Positions 9,841-20,694 of a DNA stretch of 64,000 bases are shown here, one piece after another. The notes beneath the pieces were generated by a model. The model had not been told where the DNA came from. It ran no database searches and worked only from the letters and a program-made list of their open reading frames with translations. Position numbers and translations under genes: made by a program. The first letter of the stretch is position 1; every line of letters starts with the position of its first letter. Origin of the DNA: Rhodosporidiobolus odoratus (Eukaryota > Basidiomycota > Microbotryomycetes > Sporidiobolales > Sporidiobolaceae); contig JAOANU010000003.1 in the NCBI GenBank assembly GCA_034387635.1, forward strand, positions 1,674,001 through 1,738,000, written 5' to 3'.

Positions 9841-12200
9841 ATGTCCGAGCCTACATCGACTACTCAATCGACGCTCAGCGCACCACCCTCATCGACCCCA
9901 TCCGTGCCGACCCAAGAAGCCACAACTACCGGTGCACTGTGCATGAACGGATGCGGAAAGCTCGCCAATGCAAAGCTCTGCTGTCCGGTTTGCCTCAAGT
10001 GAGTCATCCGTCTCCTGCGGTGGTTCGACGGCCAGGAGAGGGCGGCGAAGCGAACGACGACGAGGAGACGACGGCTTCGGGTAGACAGAAGCTGACACCC
10101 AGACGTTGGACAGGAATGGAGTTCAGGGAGCCCAGTTCTGCACCCCCGACTGCTTCAAGAACAACTGTGCGTCGCTGGATTTTCGTCCCATTTCCCGCGG
10201 CCGCAGCTGTTTACGCCGCGCGAGGCTAACGGACCAGAATCTCGCGCCGTACAGACAAGGAACATAACCGCAAGATGCACGCTCCTGCTGTTACTGCAAA
10301 CACCGGCGGCTATACATTCCCGCCAGGAAGTACGTTTTCCCCCTCTTCTCCGGCCGCATCAAACCGTACTTTGCAATTTGCGACTGACTTTCGTCTTCTT
10401 CTGCAGCCGAAGATCCCTACGCCAAACACGCCTACACCGGTCCTCTCCGCGCCGTGTATCCCACCACCCCTGTGCCTAAACGCGAAGTCCCGACTCACAT
10501 CCCTCGACCAGACTACGCTGCCGATGGTGAGGCTATCGCTCGAATACCAGAGAGATGGAGTGGTGTTTGGGGAGGAAGGGTGTGGGGGAAGGCTGAGGAA
10601 GTGGGGAGGGTTATCGGGAGGGGTCTGAGGGATGTGCGCTGACGATTCTTTCTCTTGCCCTTTTCCCTTCCTTCGCCATCCCCCTTCTGCCACTGTATCG
10701 CGTCTTCAAACTATCCCGCCTGACCAGCCGAAGGACGCTCGGCGGAAGAACAGGAAGCGAACAAGAAGCGAGTTGCGCAATCCTTGTCGCCAGAAGAGCA
10801 GGAAGGCATGCGGAAAGTGTGCAAGGTGCGCCTTTTTCTACGTGCTTCCATACCCTGTCTCACGGCCTCCCTGATCTGACCTTCCTTCGCTGTTTGTAGC
10901 TCGCTCGCGAGGTGCTCGACATTGCTGCCGCCGCACTCCGACCTGGTATCACGACCTTGGAAATTGACGCACTCGTTCATCAAGAGTGTATCAAGCGGGA
11001 TTCTTACCCCTCTCCGCTTGGTTACTACAAGTTTCCGAGAAGTGTGTGTACGAGCGTCAACGAGGTTATCTGCCATGGTGCGTCGCGCTTTCGCCTTCAC
11101 TTCGATGGACATGCAAGCGTTATTCCGCAGCGAAAGTTGACGCCCTTGGCGGTTGATGGAATGCGCAGGGATTCCTGACGCCCGTCCGCTGGAAGATGGT
11201 GATATCGTCAATCTCGACGTGACACTTTATCACGGAGGCTTCCACGGCGACTTGAACGCTACATGTACGCCTTTCTCCTTCTCACCCTTCCCTTCGACCT
11301 TCATACCTTCACCCGAGCCCCCCTGTCCGCTGCGCTCGAGACTTCAGGCTGACCCCGCGCACTTTACGCAATCATAGACCCAGTCGGTACCTCGGTCACG
11401 CCAGAAAACCTCGACTTGATCGCCTGCGCTCGAGAATGCCTCGATGAAGCCATTCGAGTTTGCAAACCTGGATTCCAATATCAGGATCTGGGGAAATTGA
11501 TCGAGAAGCTGGCAGGCGAGAGAGGGTTCTCGGTTAATAAAACTTATTGCGGGCATGGGATTAATCAGTAAGTTCTTGGGGGGACGTAGAGGCTGTCTTT
11601 CCCTGTCAGTCAATCAATCTGACGCTATCTACTCGGCCTTTCGTTTCGTGACGCGCAGCCTGTTCCACTGCGCGCCCAGTGTTCCCGTACGTCCTCAGCA
11701 TCCGCTCATACTCTTTCTTTCGTTGGCTAACCTAACCGTTTATCTTCTCACCACCTTGTCTTGCCAACCTTCTTCTCTGACATGGACTCATGCAGCACTA
11801 CAACGGTAACAAAGCTCCCGGTACCATGCGAGTTGGTCAAACCTTCACCATCGAGCCTATGATCTGCATAGGACAACAAAAAGAGGTGCATTGGCCGGAT
11901 AACGTACGTGATTCCCCCCCTCTACGCTGCTACCCTACTCTCGGTCCTAGCCCTATCCGTTCTTGACATCCCCGCGGACTGTTCATGTGTGTACAGTGGA
12001 CCGCCGTAACAATCGATGGCAAGCCCTCTGCTCAATTCGAAGAAACCCTTCTCGTGACCAAAACGGGCGTCGAAGTCCTCACTGCTGCGCCCGGATGGAG
12101 GTTACCGGTCAAGGAACCAGAGGTGAGACCGAACGAGGTGCCGAACAATGGGCCTGGGGGAGGGGCGAAGGGCAAGAAGGGAAAGGGGAAAAGGAAGTAG
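9841..12200 (+). CDS. MAP1: Methionine aminopeptidase 1
   Basis: Removes initiator methionine from nascent cytosolic proteins at the ribosome. About nine exons join into one frame from the ATG at 9841 to TAG ending 12200. The N-terminus has the double zinc finger typical of the eukaryotic type 1 enzyme ([18 protein letters not shown], then FCTPDCFKN and EHNRKMH). The catalytic pitta-bread domain shows all expected ligands: the substrate His in VNEVICHG, Asp in VNLDVT, Asp in HGDLNAT, His in CGHGI, Glu in FTIEPM and Glu in FEETLLVT. The tail is lysine/glycine-rich (GKKGKGKRK), plausibly ribosome-binding. First intron from about 10000 to 10114; several later introns are under 70 nt. Confidence 0.95.
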
Positions 12201-12388
12201 ACTGTTTGAGCCGAACATTTGGTTATATATATCTTGCCGAACAAGGCGGTCTACTGCACGAACGAAGTGCTAGAGAGAGCATTGCGGGGCGGCAATAGTA
12301 GAACAGCAAGGCTCGTGGCCAGGATCGCTACTTTTGCTCCTTTGCGGTTCGTGCGACGGTGCCGACCCAAGATTGCCTCGATACACGG

Positions 12389-13630
12389 CTACTCTATCGC
12401 TACATACTCATGAAAGATGTTTCGAACCTTAGGCGGTTCGCGCGCGCGAATGCAAAGGTTCCGACAAGTTGACCTGCGAAGGCCGTGGGCCGACAGGACC
12501 TTACGGGTTGATCTCGCTGAATACCTACCCGCAGGTACGCTTGCGGGTCTTCCGAGCCTTGTTCTGACATTCACTGCGAAACGCCAAAGAAAATGTGAGC
12601 AAGAAGGTCATGAGAGGCGGAGAAGGAGAGGCACCCACGCTGAGCAGTAGAGTTCTGCGCGGTTGGCCTTGGTGCAAGCGGAGCATCGGAGAAGCTTGTC
12701 GCGACCGACTTCTTCGGCTGCGAAGAAGGCAGGGCGCGGTCAGCATTGCGGCAGAAGGTATCATCTGCAAGCGCGAAAAGGCCAGGAAAGGACTTACGCT
12801 TCCTCGAACACTCGTAACCAAGCTCGTCCTGGGCTATCAAGTTATTTCGCGCTGCTTTGATAGCCGCCGGGGACGAATCTTCGTTGAATCGGTAAGGATC
12901 GGATTCGGGAGTGACTTCTTCTGCTCGAATCCCCGCCACGCGAAGCTCGTTCTTGCGTTCGACCTGAGGAGTATCGCGGTCTCAAGAGACTAGGGCGAGG
13001 AGTACAAAAGGCATAGTCCGCACCAAAGTATCAACGATACTCCCCGCGTCTAGAAGAAGCTGTCGGAGACGGAAAAGCTGCATGTCCCGCTGTAGAGCCC
13101 TGCCTGACTTAGATATCCGAAATTGTGTGTCCTTCTCGTCCAATGCCAGCTTACGGTCGGACCACGAGTGCGGGATGTGGAGAGTAGGGAAGTCGGCGTC
13201 GATGAAAGCGGCTTTGAGGGTGTCGAAGAACAAGCGTAAACCGCGTTTCGTGCTGCAGAAGGCGTCGAGTGTACATTCGGAGCGAGCTTCCTCGTCCATT
13301 CCAGGTTAAGCTCGCCCTGTGAGCGTAAAGAATGAGCCAGCCCCCTAATGACGGGCTCTTCCCGTCCAGCGCGGTCCTTTTCCTCGCAAATCTCCATCAG
13401 AACCGGCCACGCCTCATTGGCCATGTCACGTAAGAGGCCCGCACTCAATTGTCGAATCAAAGTCTGATGCCTCTCCCGCTCAATGTAGGCCTGCTCCGTA
13501 ACCCGATCCGCCCACTCATGCGGCCGACTTCCGCTAACAAGCGGGGGGGAGTCCCCCGCATAAAACCGGCGCATCGTCTTCGAACATGGCGAGTGGCATT
13601 CCTTGTCGAAGGGTGATGACCTTTTCAAAC
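12389..13630 (-). pseudogene. MYND-family copy 3, frameshifted and degenerate
   Basis: The minus strand encodes a diverged relative of the 3-2033 gene: SRPHEWADRVTEQAY, then a block matching its TLAALCS region (TLDAFCSTKRGLRLF). These two blocks are in different frames; about one base is missing near 13275. After an intron (about 12958-13030) come a variable exon and a MYND-like finger, LRCSACTKAN...ELYCSAECQNKAR, split by an intron at the same site as in the first copy. The usual DW and His positions are replaced by basic residues (KTRKRTC), so the second zinc site looks broken. Frameshift plus ligand loss argue for a pseudogene. Confidence 0.6.
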
Positions 13631-14197
13631 TTGACTTTAATGGTCATGAGCGGGGCGACGACGATGGCTGCTTCGGGTTTGTAGGCGCTTGAGAGAAGGA
13701 GGAAGTAGAGCCGAAAGGGGTGACAGGCTCGGTGGGCGGCGCCGGGCGAGGTTACTTGAACGGGATCCGGCCGGTGGCCTTTTTCTGTGGAGGGAAAAAT
13801 TAGGTCTGGGTGGGCCGCTGGGGCGATCACGTAGGGGCTGGTCGAGGTTATGTCTACGCCTCGATGTACCGTGGTGGCAAGCAAAAAGCATGGAAACAGA
13901 GGCGATAAACGCGAAGATGGGAAACGTAATGGCGCAGTCATCTTCTTGGCTATGGCGAGCGGAGCTACAGGTCGAGTTGAAGGCGGTATATACGAGACGA
14001 GCGATGCGAATGGTCGGGCGTATACTGGCGATCGGGGTGTAGCGTGAGGTGCTGGAGGGAAAGAAGGAGGAAAGGGAGGGTCAGACTGCTTAAACTCGCT
14101 TCTTCCGCTCTCTACGGCGCCTGCGCGGCCAAAAACAATTCGACTGGGTACTCGAACACTGTCGCTACCGCGCTACAGCCATTCTGACCTCAGCGCA
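13631..14197. other. Intergenic between MYND copy 3 and NAA20
   Basis: Open minus-strand frames (to about 13941) continue upstream of MYND copy 3 and could hold its first exon, but no motif is visible. The 14050-14197 part is the likely NAA20 promoter. Confidence 0.35.
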
Positions 14198-15249
14198 ATG
14201 TCATTACTTCGACCATTCTCCGCCGTTGACCTGTTCGAGTTCAACGGAATCAACCTCGATTGCTGGACAGAAACTTACGGGGTCAGTTACTATTTGAGCT
14301 ACTTGAGTCACTGGGGTGACTTGTTCACGTACGTCCTCTCGTAACTGCTCTGGCGACCGGCAAGTGGGGCTGAATACGTTTCTTTCCGTTGACAGGGTGG
14401 TCGAGTCGGCTGGCGGGTCGGGAAAAGTGCATATGGCCGCTCAGAGTGGCAGCGGCAGCATGAGCGGAGGAGGGTTTGGCGGCGGGGAGGGAGGAGGGCT
14501 CATGGGTTACGGTCAGCTTTTTTCCCGCCGACCTTGGGCTCTTCCTGCACGTTCTGTGCTAACCCAGTCGATGAACAGTCATGGGAAAGACGGAAGGACA
14601 AGGAAGGGACTGGCAGTAAGCGCGCATCCGGCTCCTGCTCTGCCTCCACCGCCCTCGCAACTTTCGTTCTCATCCTGCGTCCTGCCCCTTCATTCCGATT
14701 CCACATTGACCTGAGCACCCTTGCTCTCTACAGTGGACATGTATCTGCCATCACCGTTTCGCCTTCCCACCGGCGATTAGGATTGGCAAGCATGATGATG
14801 GACCTGTTAGAAAAGGTCAGTGAACGGGATCAGGGCTACTTGTGCGTCTTTTCTGTTCATACATGTCCTCCGGGGTATCCTAGTCCTTCCCAGCGCCGCA
14901 AATCTTCTGACTCAGCGTCGTCTTTCTTCCAGCGTGGACCTCTTTGTTCGAAAAACGAACGATCTCGCAATTGGGCTGTACGAATCGCTCGGTTACATGA
15001 TCTACCGAAGAGTGCGAGGGTACTACGGAGGAGGTCCTGGCGTACCGGACGAAGACGCTTATGGTACGTCTTCAAGCCTGCGTCATGCCCTTCCTGCTCT
15101 TGCACCGCTTGCGAAAGGCACTCATACCCTGGCCTACAGACATGCGCAAGCCCTTACCGAGAGACGAGCATCAGCAATCGGTCAAGCTGCCAAAAGGGGC
15201 AACGGACGGGAGGGACGTGGTTGTAGAGCCGGAAGACGTGGTATTCTGA
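14198..15249 (+). CDS. NAA20: NatB N-terminal acetyltransferase catalytic subunit
   Basis: Acetylates nascent proteins beginning Met-Asp/Glu/Asn on the ribosome with its auxiliary partner NAA25. The ATG at 14198 starts a sequence collinear with yeast Nat3: LRPFSAVDLFEFNGINLDCWTE, an LSHWGDLF segment, VMGKTEGQGRDWHGHVSAI, the acetyl-CoA pyrophosphate-binding motif RRLGLA, FVDLFVRKTNDLAIGLYESLGY, and the terminal block DMRKPLPRDE...V.PEDVVF. Introns at 14329-14395, about 14512-14578, after DW, within GYF and before DMRK were inferred from GT/AG and frame. A glycine/serine-rich insert after strand 3 (GSGSMSGGGFGGG...) is not in the yeast protein. Confidence 0.95.
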
Positions 15250-15753
15250 CCTTGCAGGACAACTCGTTCTCCACATGTCGGGTCGCGAGGCGAGCTCGAG
15301 TGAGCGGGAAAGGATTTTGTGGTACGTTTGGAGAAGAAGGAAAGGTATGAGAATAACTCGGAATTGAGAAGGTCAACAGAAGGGATCGGGGAAGCGAGAG
15401 ACGGGTACCGCGCCCCTTGCCGCCCGTAAAGCGCAGGACAAGTAGTCTACATACTCGGACAAGTCATTCTCTGGAGTGCTGCCCGTCGCTGCGAGCTGGG
15501 CGAAAGCGAAAGGGGAGGAAGGTGTCACTGGGCAATTGCGAGAAATGGGCGGGTCCGCGCGCTGACTAGACCGGGCTTAGGAGTGCAATGTTAATGTCTG
15601 TAGGTTCACTTGCCTCGAAAGAGCCGTAAACGGGGAGTGACAGAAATGAGACGAGGAAAAAGAGCGGAGGCGTGCAGAAGAAAACGGCAAAGGAGACGTT
15701 CTTAGTACTAAAGATCGGTCTAAGTTGTACTCTCTAAGCAGACCCTACCTCTA
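15250..15753. other. Convergent intergenic
   Basis: 500 bp between the 3' ends of NAA20 and the arylamine acetyltransferase. No gene, RNA or repeat was recognised. Confidence 0.5.
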
Positions 15754-17059
15754 CTAGAACCCCATCCCGAATTCCTTCCTCAAGTAGGCCTTCATCGGCT
15801 CCGTTTCCATCTCGACCCATTCCACATCCCTCCCTTGCAAACTCCCCTTCCCTTCCGTCCCGCCCGTCGTGTATACTTTCGCCCTCCTCCCTTCGCCCGG
15901 TTTGTCCGCGTACAGCATCGATCGCCTTGCGCCGCCTGTACCCGGGATAAGCTTGGTGACGAGCCAGAACGCGGTGAACGATGCCAACTCGTGCGAAGCC
16001 GAAAAGTGGTGATAGAGGCGGAAGTCGAGCAAGCCAATCGAGATGGGGTAAAAGTGAAACTGCGGTGAGAAGAATCCGGGAGCGTCGGCCTGGAGAGGAA
16101 GGGAGATGGGCGTGTCTGGCGGAGTGATGTAGCGGTACAACGTCCAGCCTTTGATGTTATCGATAGGCTGGGTGTGGTTAGGCGATAGCGGGAGGTATTC
16201 GTGCTTGAGGCGGAATGCCTCGTACTGGTTCAAGCCGAGCACAGTCTCCCCATCGGCAAGCTTGATGGGGACGGAGCAAGACCATGGTCCCCAGGCGCCG
16301 TCGACTAAGAGGTGTCTCGATTCAGCACCAGGGGATGAAAGCAGAGGATGCGAGGGAGACCTACCGAGGTACCGCCCATCGCTACCCTCCCAGTCCACAA
16401 TTAGCAATTGATGGGTGCTAGTTCCCCATTTCCATCCATCGGTGTGCGTGAGCGGGTCGTTCCCGAGACTCTTGTATGTCCTGCCCACCATCTCGGACAC
16501 ACGGAAGTCTAGTGCGCGCAAGAACGCTGCCAAGGTAGAGTTGATGGCTGAGGAAGGAAAGAACAGTCAGTCTGGGAAAAAACGAATCGCGAGCAGGAAA
16601 GAAGGGTTGAAGGCCGCGCCCTTCGCGGCGGTGGGAGCCACGACGTGCATCCATGAAAACGGAGTGAGGGAAGCAACATACAGAAGCAGAAGGCGCCTTT
16701 TCTTCGCCGGATAATACGGTCGAAAGCACCAGCACTCTCCGGCATGTTCGTGAAGGCGCTGCTGAGTTTGATTGACGTATTTGGGCCTGTCCATTGCTCT
16801 TCAGGAACGTGTAGTGGGGATGTATCTGGGAAAGAGACAGCAAGTCAATACTTGAGAGCAGCAGAGGAGGAGGGGAACTACTTGACGCACCTTTCGGAAT
16901 CTGCTCCAGCTGAGTTTGCATCAAGAGCTGCAGAAGCTTTGCTGACGGCTTCTCGTCGAGAGTGGAGCGCGGCAGGCTCAGTCGGTCCAGGTAGGCTTCC
17001 GCATCTTCGCGTGAGAGCGTGGTCGCGACGAACGGGTCGAGGGGAACGCCATCCGACAT
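15754..17059 (-). CDS. Arylamine N-acetyltransferase
   Basis: Transfers acetyl (in some fungi malonyl or other acyl) groups from CoA to arylamines and related xenobiotics by a Cys-His-Asp mechanism. Four exons run from the ATG at 17059. Exon 2 has RRRKGAFCF with the catalytic Cys in the RxGxC(F) motif; exon 3 has FLRALDFRV and THQLLIVDWEG with the catalytic His; the GRYL/VDGAWG junction, split by an intron near 16310-16372, supplies the catalytic Asp. The C-terminal domain ends LRKEFGMGF at 15754. Length (about 350 aa) suits fungal family members. Cytosolic; no targeting signal seen. Confidence 0.88.
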
Positions 17060-17447
17060 GGTCAGATGAGGGGACGTGGAGGGGGATGAAGGTGTAAAGG
17101 CAAGCTGAAGTAAGAGGATGCTACAAGCATTGAAAAAGTGAGGGAGTCAACTTGAAGCATGCACCGCCGCGGACGATTCGGGGCGGGTCGAAGCGGCAAA
17201 AAGCGGAAGGTCGGCCGCCGGCGGCTCACGATTCTGACTCCTTGGAAGTGGTCACTCTCGCTCGTCTGTCCATTGATTTACCAGCGCAAAGTCTAATGCT
17301 TGGGATGAAGGCTTCGACTAGTCTACAGAGTCGCCGTGGGACAGTCGCGCCGCTCGACCCCCCTGCGCTAGTGCGCCTCCTCCGCTCCACACCCTCGGGT
17401 CGGGTTCGGTACAGTTCACCCTTGATCAGTGTACTTAAGCGGTAGCC
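17060..17447. promoter_or_regulatory. Divergent promoter region
   Basis: 388 bp between the starts of the arylamine acetyltransferase (minus) and the four-helix protein (plus). No specific motif was recognised. Confidence 0.4.
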
Positions 17448-18226
17448 ATGAGTCGCAGCAGCCTCAGTAATACGGCCTACCTCCCGACCCTTCGCATCTC
17501 GGTGTACTCCCTCCTCGCCGTCTCCTCTCTCCTGAATCTCGCCCTTTCAGCCGCCCTTCTGGGCTATCAACTCGCCAAGACGTATGGAGGGTACAACAAG
17601 CCAGTGGTACGCTTTCAGACTCGCGGTCACTCTGCAGATTGATAGCTAACCTTGCTGCGTTTCCCCTCTCCTCCCTGGGCCCCACTTCTCCTCTTCAGCC
17701 TTCCCTCCTCGTCGGCTCCGCCCTGACTCTCGCGCACTGCATCGTCTTCATGTCTCCAGTCGGCGTCACCGCCTCGTCCAAACGCCGCCGCCTCCTCTCC
17801 CTTCAAGTTGAAATCCTCAGCCTCGCGGTTTTCTTCCTTTTCACTTTGGCCAGTGTCGGACGACTGCACACCTCGACGCCCGGATTGATGAGTAGCTGTG
17901 GAGGATACTTCACGTGTATAGCGCTCCAAGGCTGCTTCGCCCTGGGTTGGCTGTACGTAATCTGACTTCTCGGGGTTTCCCCCTCGCCTTTTGTGGTTTG
18001 CCTGACTCTGGCTATTCTGCCCATCAGCTCCTTCCTGTTCCTCCTCATACTCTTCACCTCGATCTTCGGCAGCACCCTATACCACCACCGTCGCTCACGC
18101 GACAAGTCAATTTGGCTTCAGCCTTTCTCTTCCTTTGCCTGGTACCGTTACGCCCCGCAAGCTTCAAGACGTGTGGGGAACAACGTCGGCGGCACTCCTT
18201 CGCAGGCCAAATCGCAGAAGGTGTAG
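17448..18226 (+). CDS. Small four-helix membrane protein (MARVEL-like topology)
   Basis: Three exons from the ATG at 17448; introns at about 17607-17697 and 17955-18028. The product is about 200 aa with four hydrophobic helices: SVYSLLAVSSLLNLALSAAL, LLVGSALTLAHCIVFM, EILSLAVFFLFTLASV and a fourth spanning FALGWLSFLFLLILFTSIF. The short cytosolic tail is basic and hydrophilic. This spacing is like fungal MARVEL-type proteins of the plasma membrane, but no defining motif is visible. A second protein of this shape is encoded at 26845-28073. Confidence 0.75.
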
Positions 18227-18324
18227 CTGAGTGAATTGGCAGTAGTGTTGCATGCGGGCGAGAAGACGTATACCGTAATTTGCTGTTTCTTCGTTCCCTT
18301 TCTTGTCCCATCTCCGGACCTACC

Positions 18325-20473
18325 CTACGCTACTACTTGACCTTTTTCGACGAGCTCGTTGCGAGCTTCCACCAACGCTTTGACCAGATGTACGCTCACG
18401 CCCTTGTCCAACTTTTCGTCCCTCAAGCTTTCGACAGATCTTATGACTGTTGCATCCTCCATCGAGAGTAGGGTGGCGAGGTCATCCACAGAAGCGATGC
18501 TGGCCGAGGAGAGGCAGTGTTGGAGGAGGCCAAGGTCTTTCCGTGACCGATGCGGGAGCAGCGAGGTAAGGAAGGCGAAAAGCTCGCTCGGAAAGGTGGG
18601 AAGAGGAGTGCCGATGGCCAAAGACGAGTCTTGGCCAGGCAATGGGTGGAGGAGATCGTTAAGGGTATGCCGGGGTCTCTTGGCGAGAGGAGCTGCTCCG
18701 GTGTGACTGTCATTGGCAGAGGAAGAAGAGGCAGAGGAAAGGCTGCAAGGATATGCTGAAGGAGGTTGAGGTGCACGGTATCTTTGCCGGCTTCGCCCTC
18801 CAGCTTGAGCTCGCTTCAATGCCTCGGTCGCCTCTGCCCCTCCACGCTCATGATTGTGCTCGAGACTCGAAATGTAACACCTCCACCTGTCGCGACCCTT
18901 TTCCACCGTGACCTGAACTTGGCATTAGCCACCTCTTAAGGTCCGGAAGCGCTCGTGGTGCTTCCAACACGCGGCGCTGACGCGGTTGCTGTTCCTCGCT
19001 CTGTTCGTGCGATACAGAGTGAAGCCTTGTTGTGCGTAGGCGTGGACTCGGAGGTGAATGAGGAGTGGGCGGACGTCGCGTACAGCTGGTCACTCCGACA
19101 AGATCTCGATGTCGCTGCTGGAGTCTTCTCGACGAGCGGCAGGTCGTCTTCCTTCTTCTGGCGCCCGATGCGACGAACGCCTCTTCTTCTCGAGAGGTTG
19201 CCTCGAGGGTGCGGGAGCCTGTGGAAGGGCACGCTTCTCGCTGCGCTTAGTCTATCGAAGAAGAGAGATTCAGCTGATCAGCTGCGCACATGGGAAAGTA
19301 GATGTCGGATTCACCTGCGTTCCTTGAGACTCTTCTTCCGTTTTTTCGACACGTTCCTCCATCAGATCTCGCGCGTTGGCGACATACGAAGCGGCTCTGG
19401 ATTGCGCATTTACGAGTTGAGTAGCGGCGGTATCAACGCTCCACCTGCTGCTCTCCTCAGCGACTCCTACCACTTTCCGCCGGCATCCGCTCTGCTTGCA
19501 GATCCAGTTGATTCGGCCGGAGCTTGCAACCAATTGATCGACCAGCTGGAAGCTCTCGGACTGGGAGTAGCTACGGAGATAACTTTCGAGCACCAAAGGT
19601 GAGAGTACTGTAGAGGAGCCGGAGAGGATGGATGAGATGGAAGATCTAGCGGATTGGCTGGAAGAAGTCGCGGGCTGGACTGGGCCTAGGGATGGGGAGC
19701 GGCATAGAGAGTGCTGCTCAGGGTACGCGGAAATTTGGTGATTAGCGGACGTGCTGACATACGCAGTGGGGGATCGACTGCGCGGGCAGACGGGAGAGCG
19801 AGACAGTGATGGTACGGTATGACGCGGGAAAGCGGTAGCCTACAAGGTAGGGGTCAGAAGGAACGCACATCTGAAAGAACGTATACCACGCACGTAAGCG
19901 CTGGTCAAGCATCCCCTTGTCCTCACTATTTTTGTACATTTCCTAGCAGCCTCCTCACCAAACGTTGGCACCAAGTCTCACACAGTCTCGACCTGCTCCG
20001 CTGGAATCCGGTGCTCGTCACCTCCTGCGCTTGGTGTCTCTTGAAGCCGGTTCTCTAGCCCGTCCTGCTCGAGAAAGTGTCGTTTGACGTCGGCGATTGT
20101 CGCCTCGGCGACTGCTTTTGCCGTAGCTCGCTCGCGTCGTGTCGGCGAAAGGGATGATCATGCGTAGTTCCGACTCGCTTGACCACCCAGTGACCTCCTT
20201 CTTTGGTGAAGTTGACGCTGAAAGTGCAATAGGTGCCGTCGAGGTTGGCATGCGGACAGCCGTCATCTAGCGCGCCGGAGCGGTACTGGAAGACGGGCTC
20301 GAAGCCACCTTTGCCTGTGTGACTAGCTAGTGAGTATCTCCAGTATAAAGCCTTGCAAGAAATGGAGACTGACCGGCAGTAGGAGCGTAGGCGAAGTCGA
20401 TAAAACTGTCGTCAGGGTCCCGTGCAGGAAAGCGAGACCCTACGCGGAGGACTTGCGGTAGTATAGACTTCAT
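18325..20473 (-). pseudogene. FAR1-like family member F/E, decayed three-finger copy
   Basis: Starts at the ATG at 20473 with the family leader (VGSRFPARDPDDSFIDFAYAP) and the phase-1 intron before GKGGF. Finger 1 is intact (GCPHANLDGTYC...WVVKRVGTTHDH). A one-base shift near 20125 then breaks the frame; a TGA at 19978-19980 interrupts the helical middle segment (DLVPTFGEEAARKC follows it). Finger 2 (WICKQSGCRRKVV) has lost its HxH pair. Another TGA lies at 19090-19092 after SSSDIEILSE. A third finger (AYAQQGFTL...CWKHHERF, then CQVQV...SSLEHNHE) is cut by TAA at 18925-18927. The end (18325-18640) still encodes a clear C-terminal helical domain (FAFLTSLLP, SIASVDDLATLL). At least three stops and a frameshift. 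Confidence 0.85.
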
Positions 20474-20694
20474 AAGAGGAACTGAGCGAGAGTACCAAGA
20501 GGAGTAAGGAAAGAAAAGCGGGCAGAAGAAATAGACCGACGCAAGCCCGGTGGGGAGGCTCCTGCTCATATGTCGGCTGAGGAGCCCGCAAGGAAAGACG
20601 AGTGCGCTGGTTGAAGAACACCCTGGCGGCTGATACCGCTTGCCGAAACGAGCGGAAGCGACAAGTAGTTAACACAAACCTACTGCCCGCTCCC

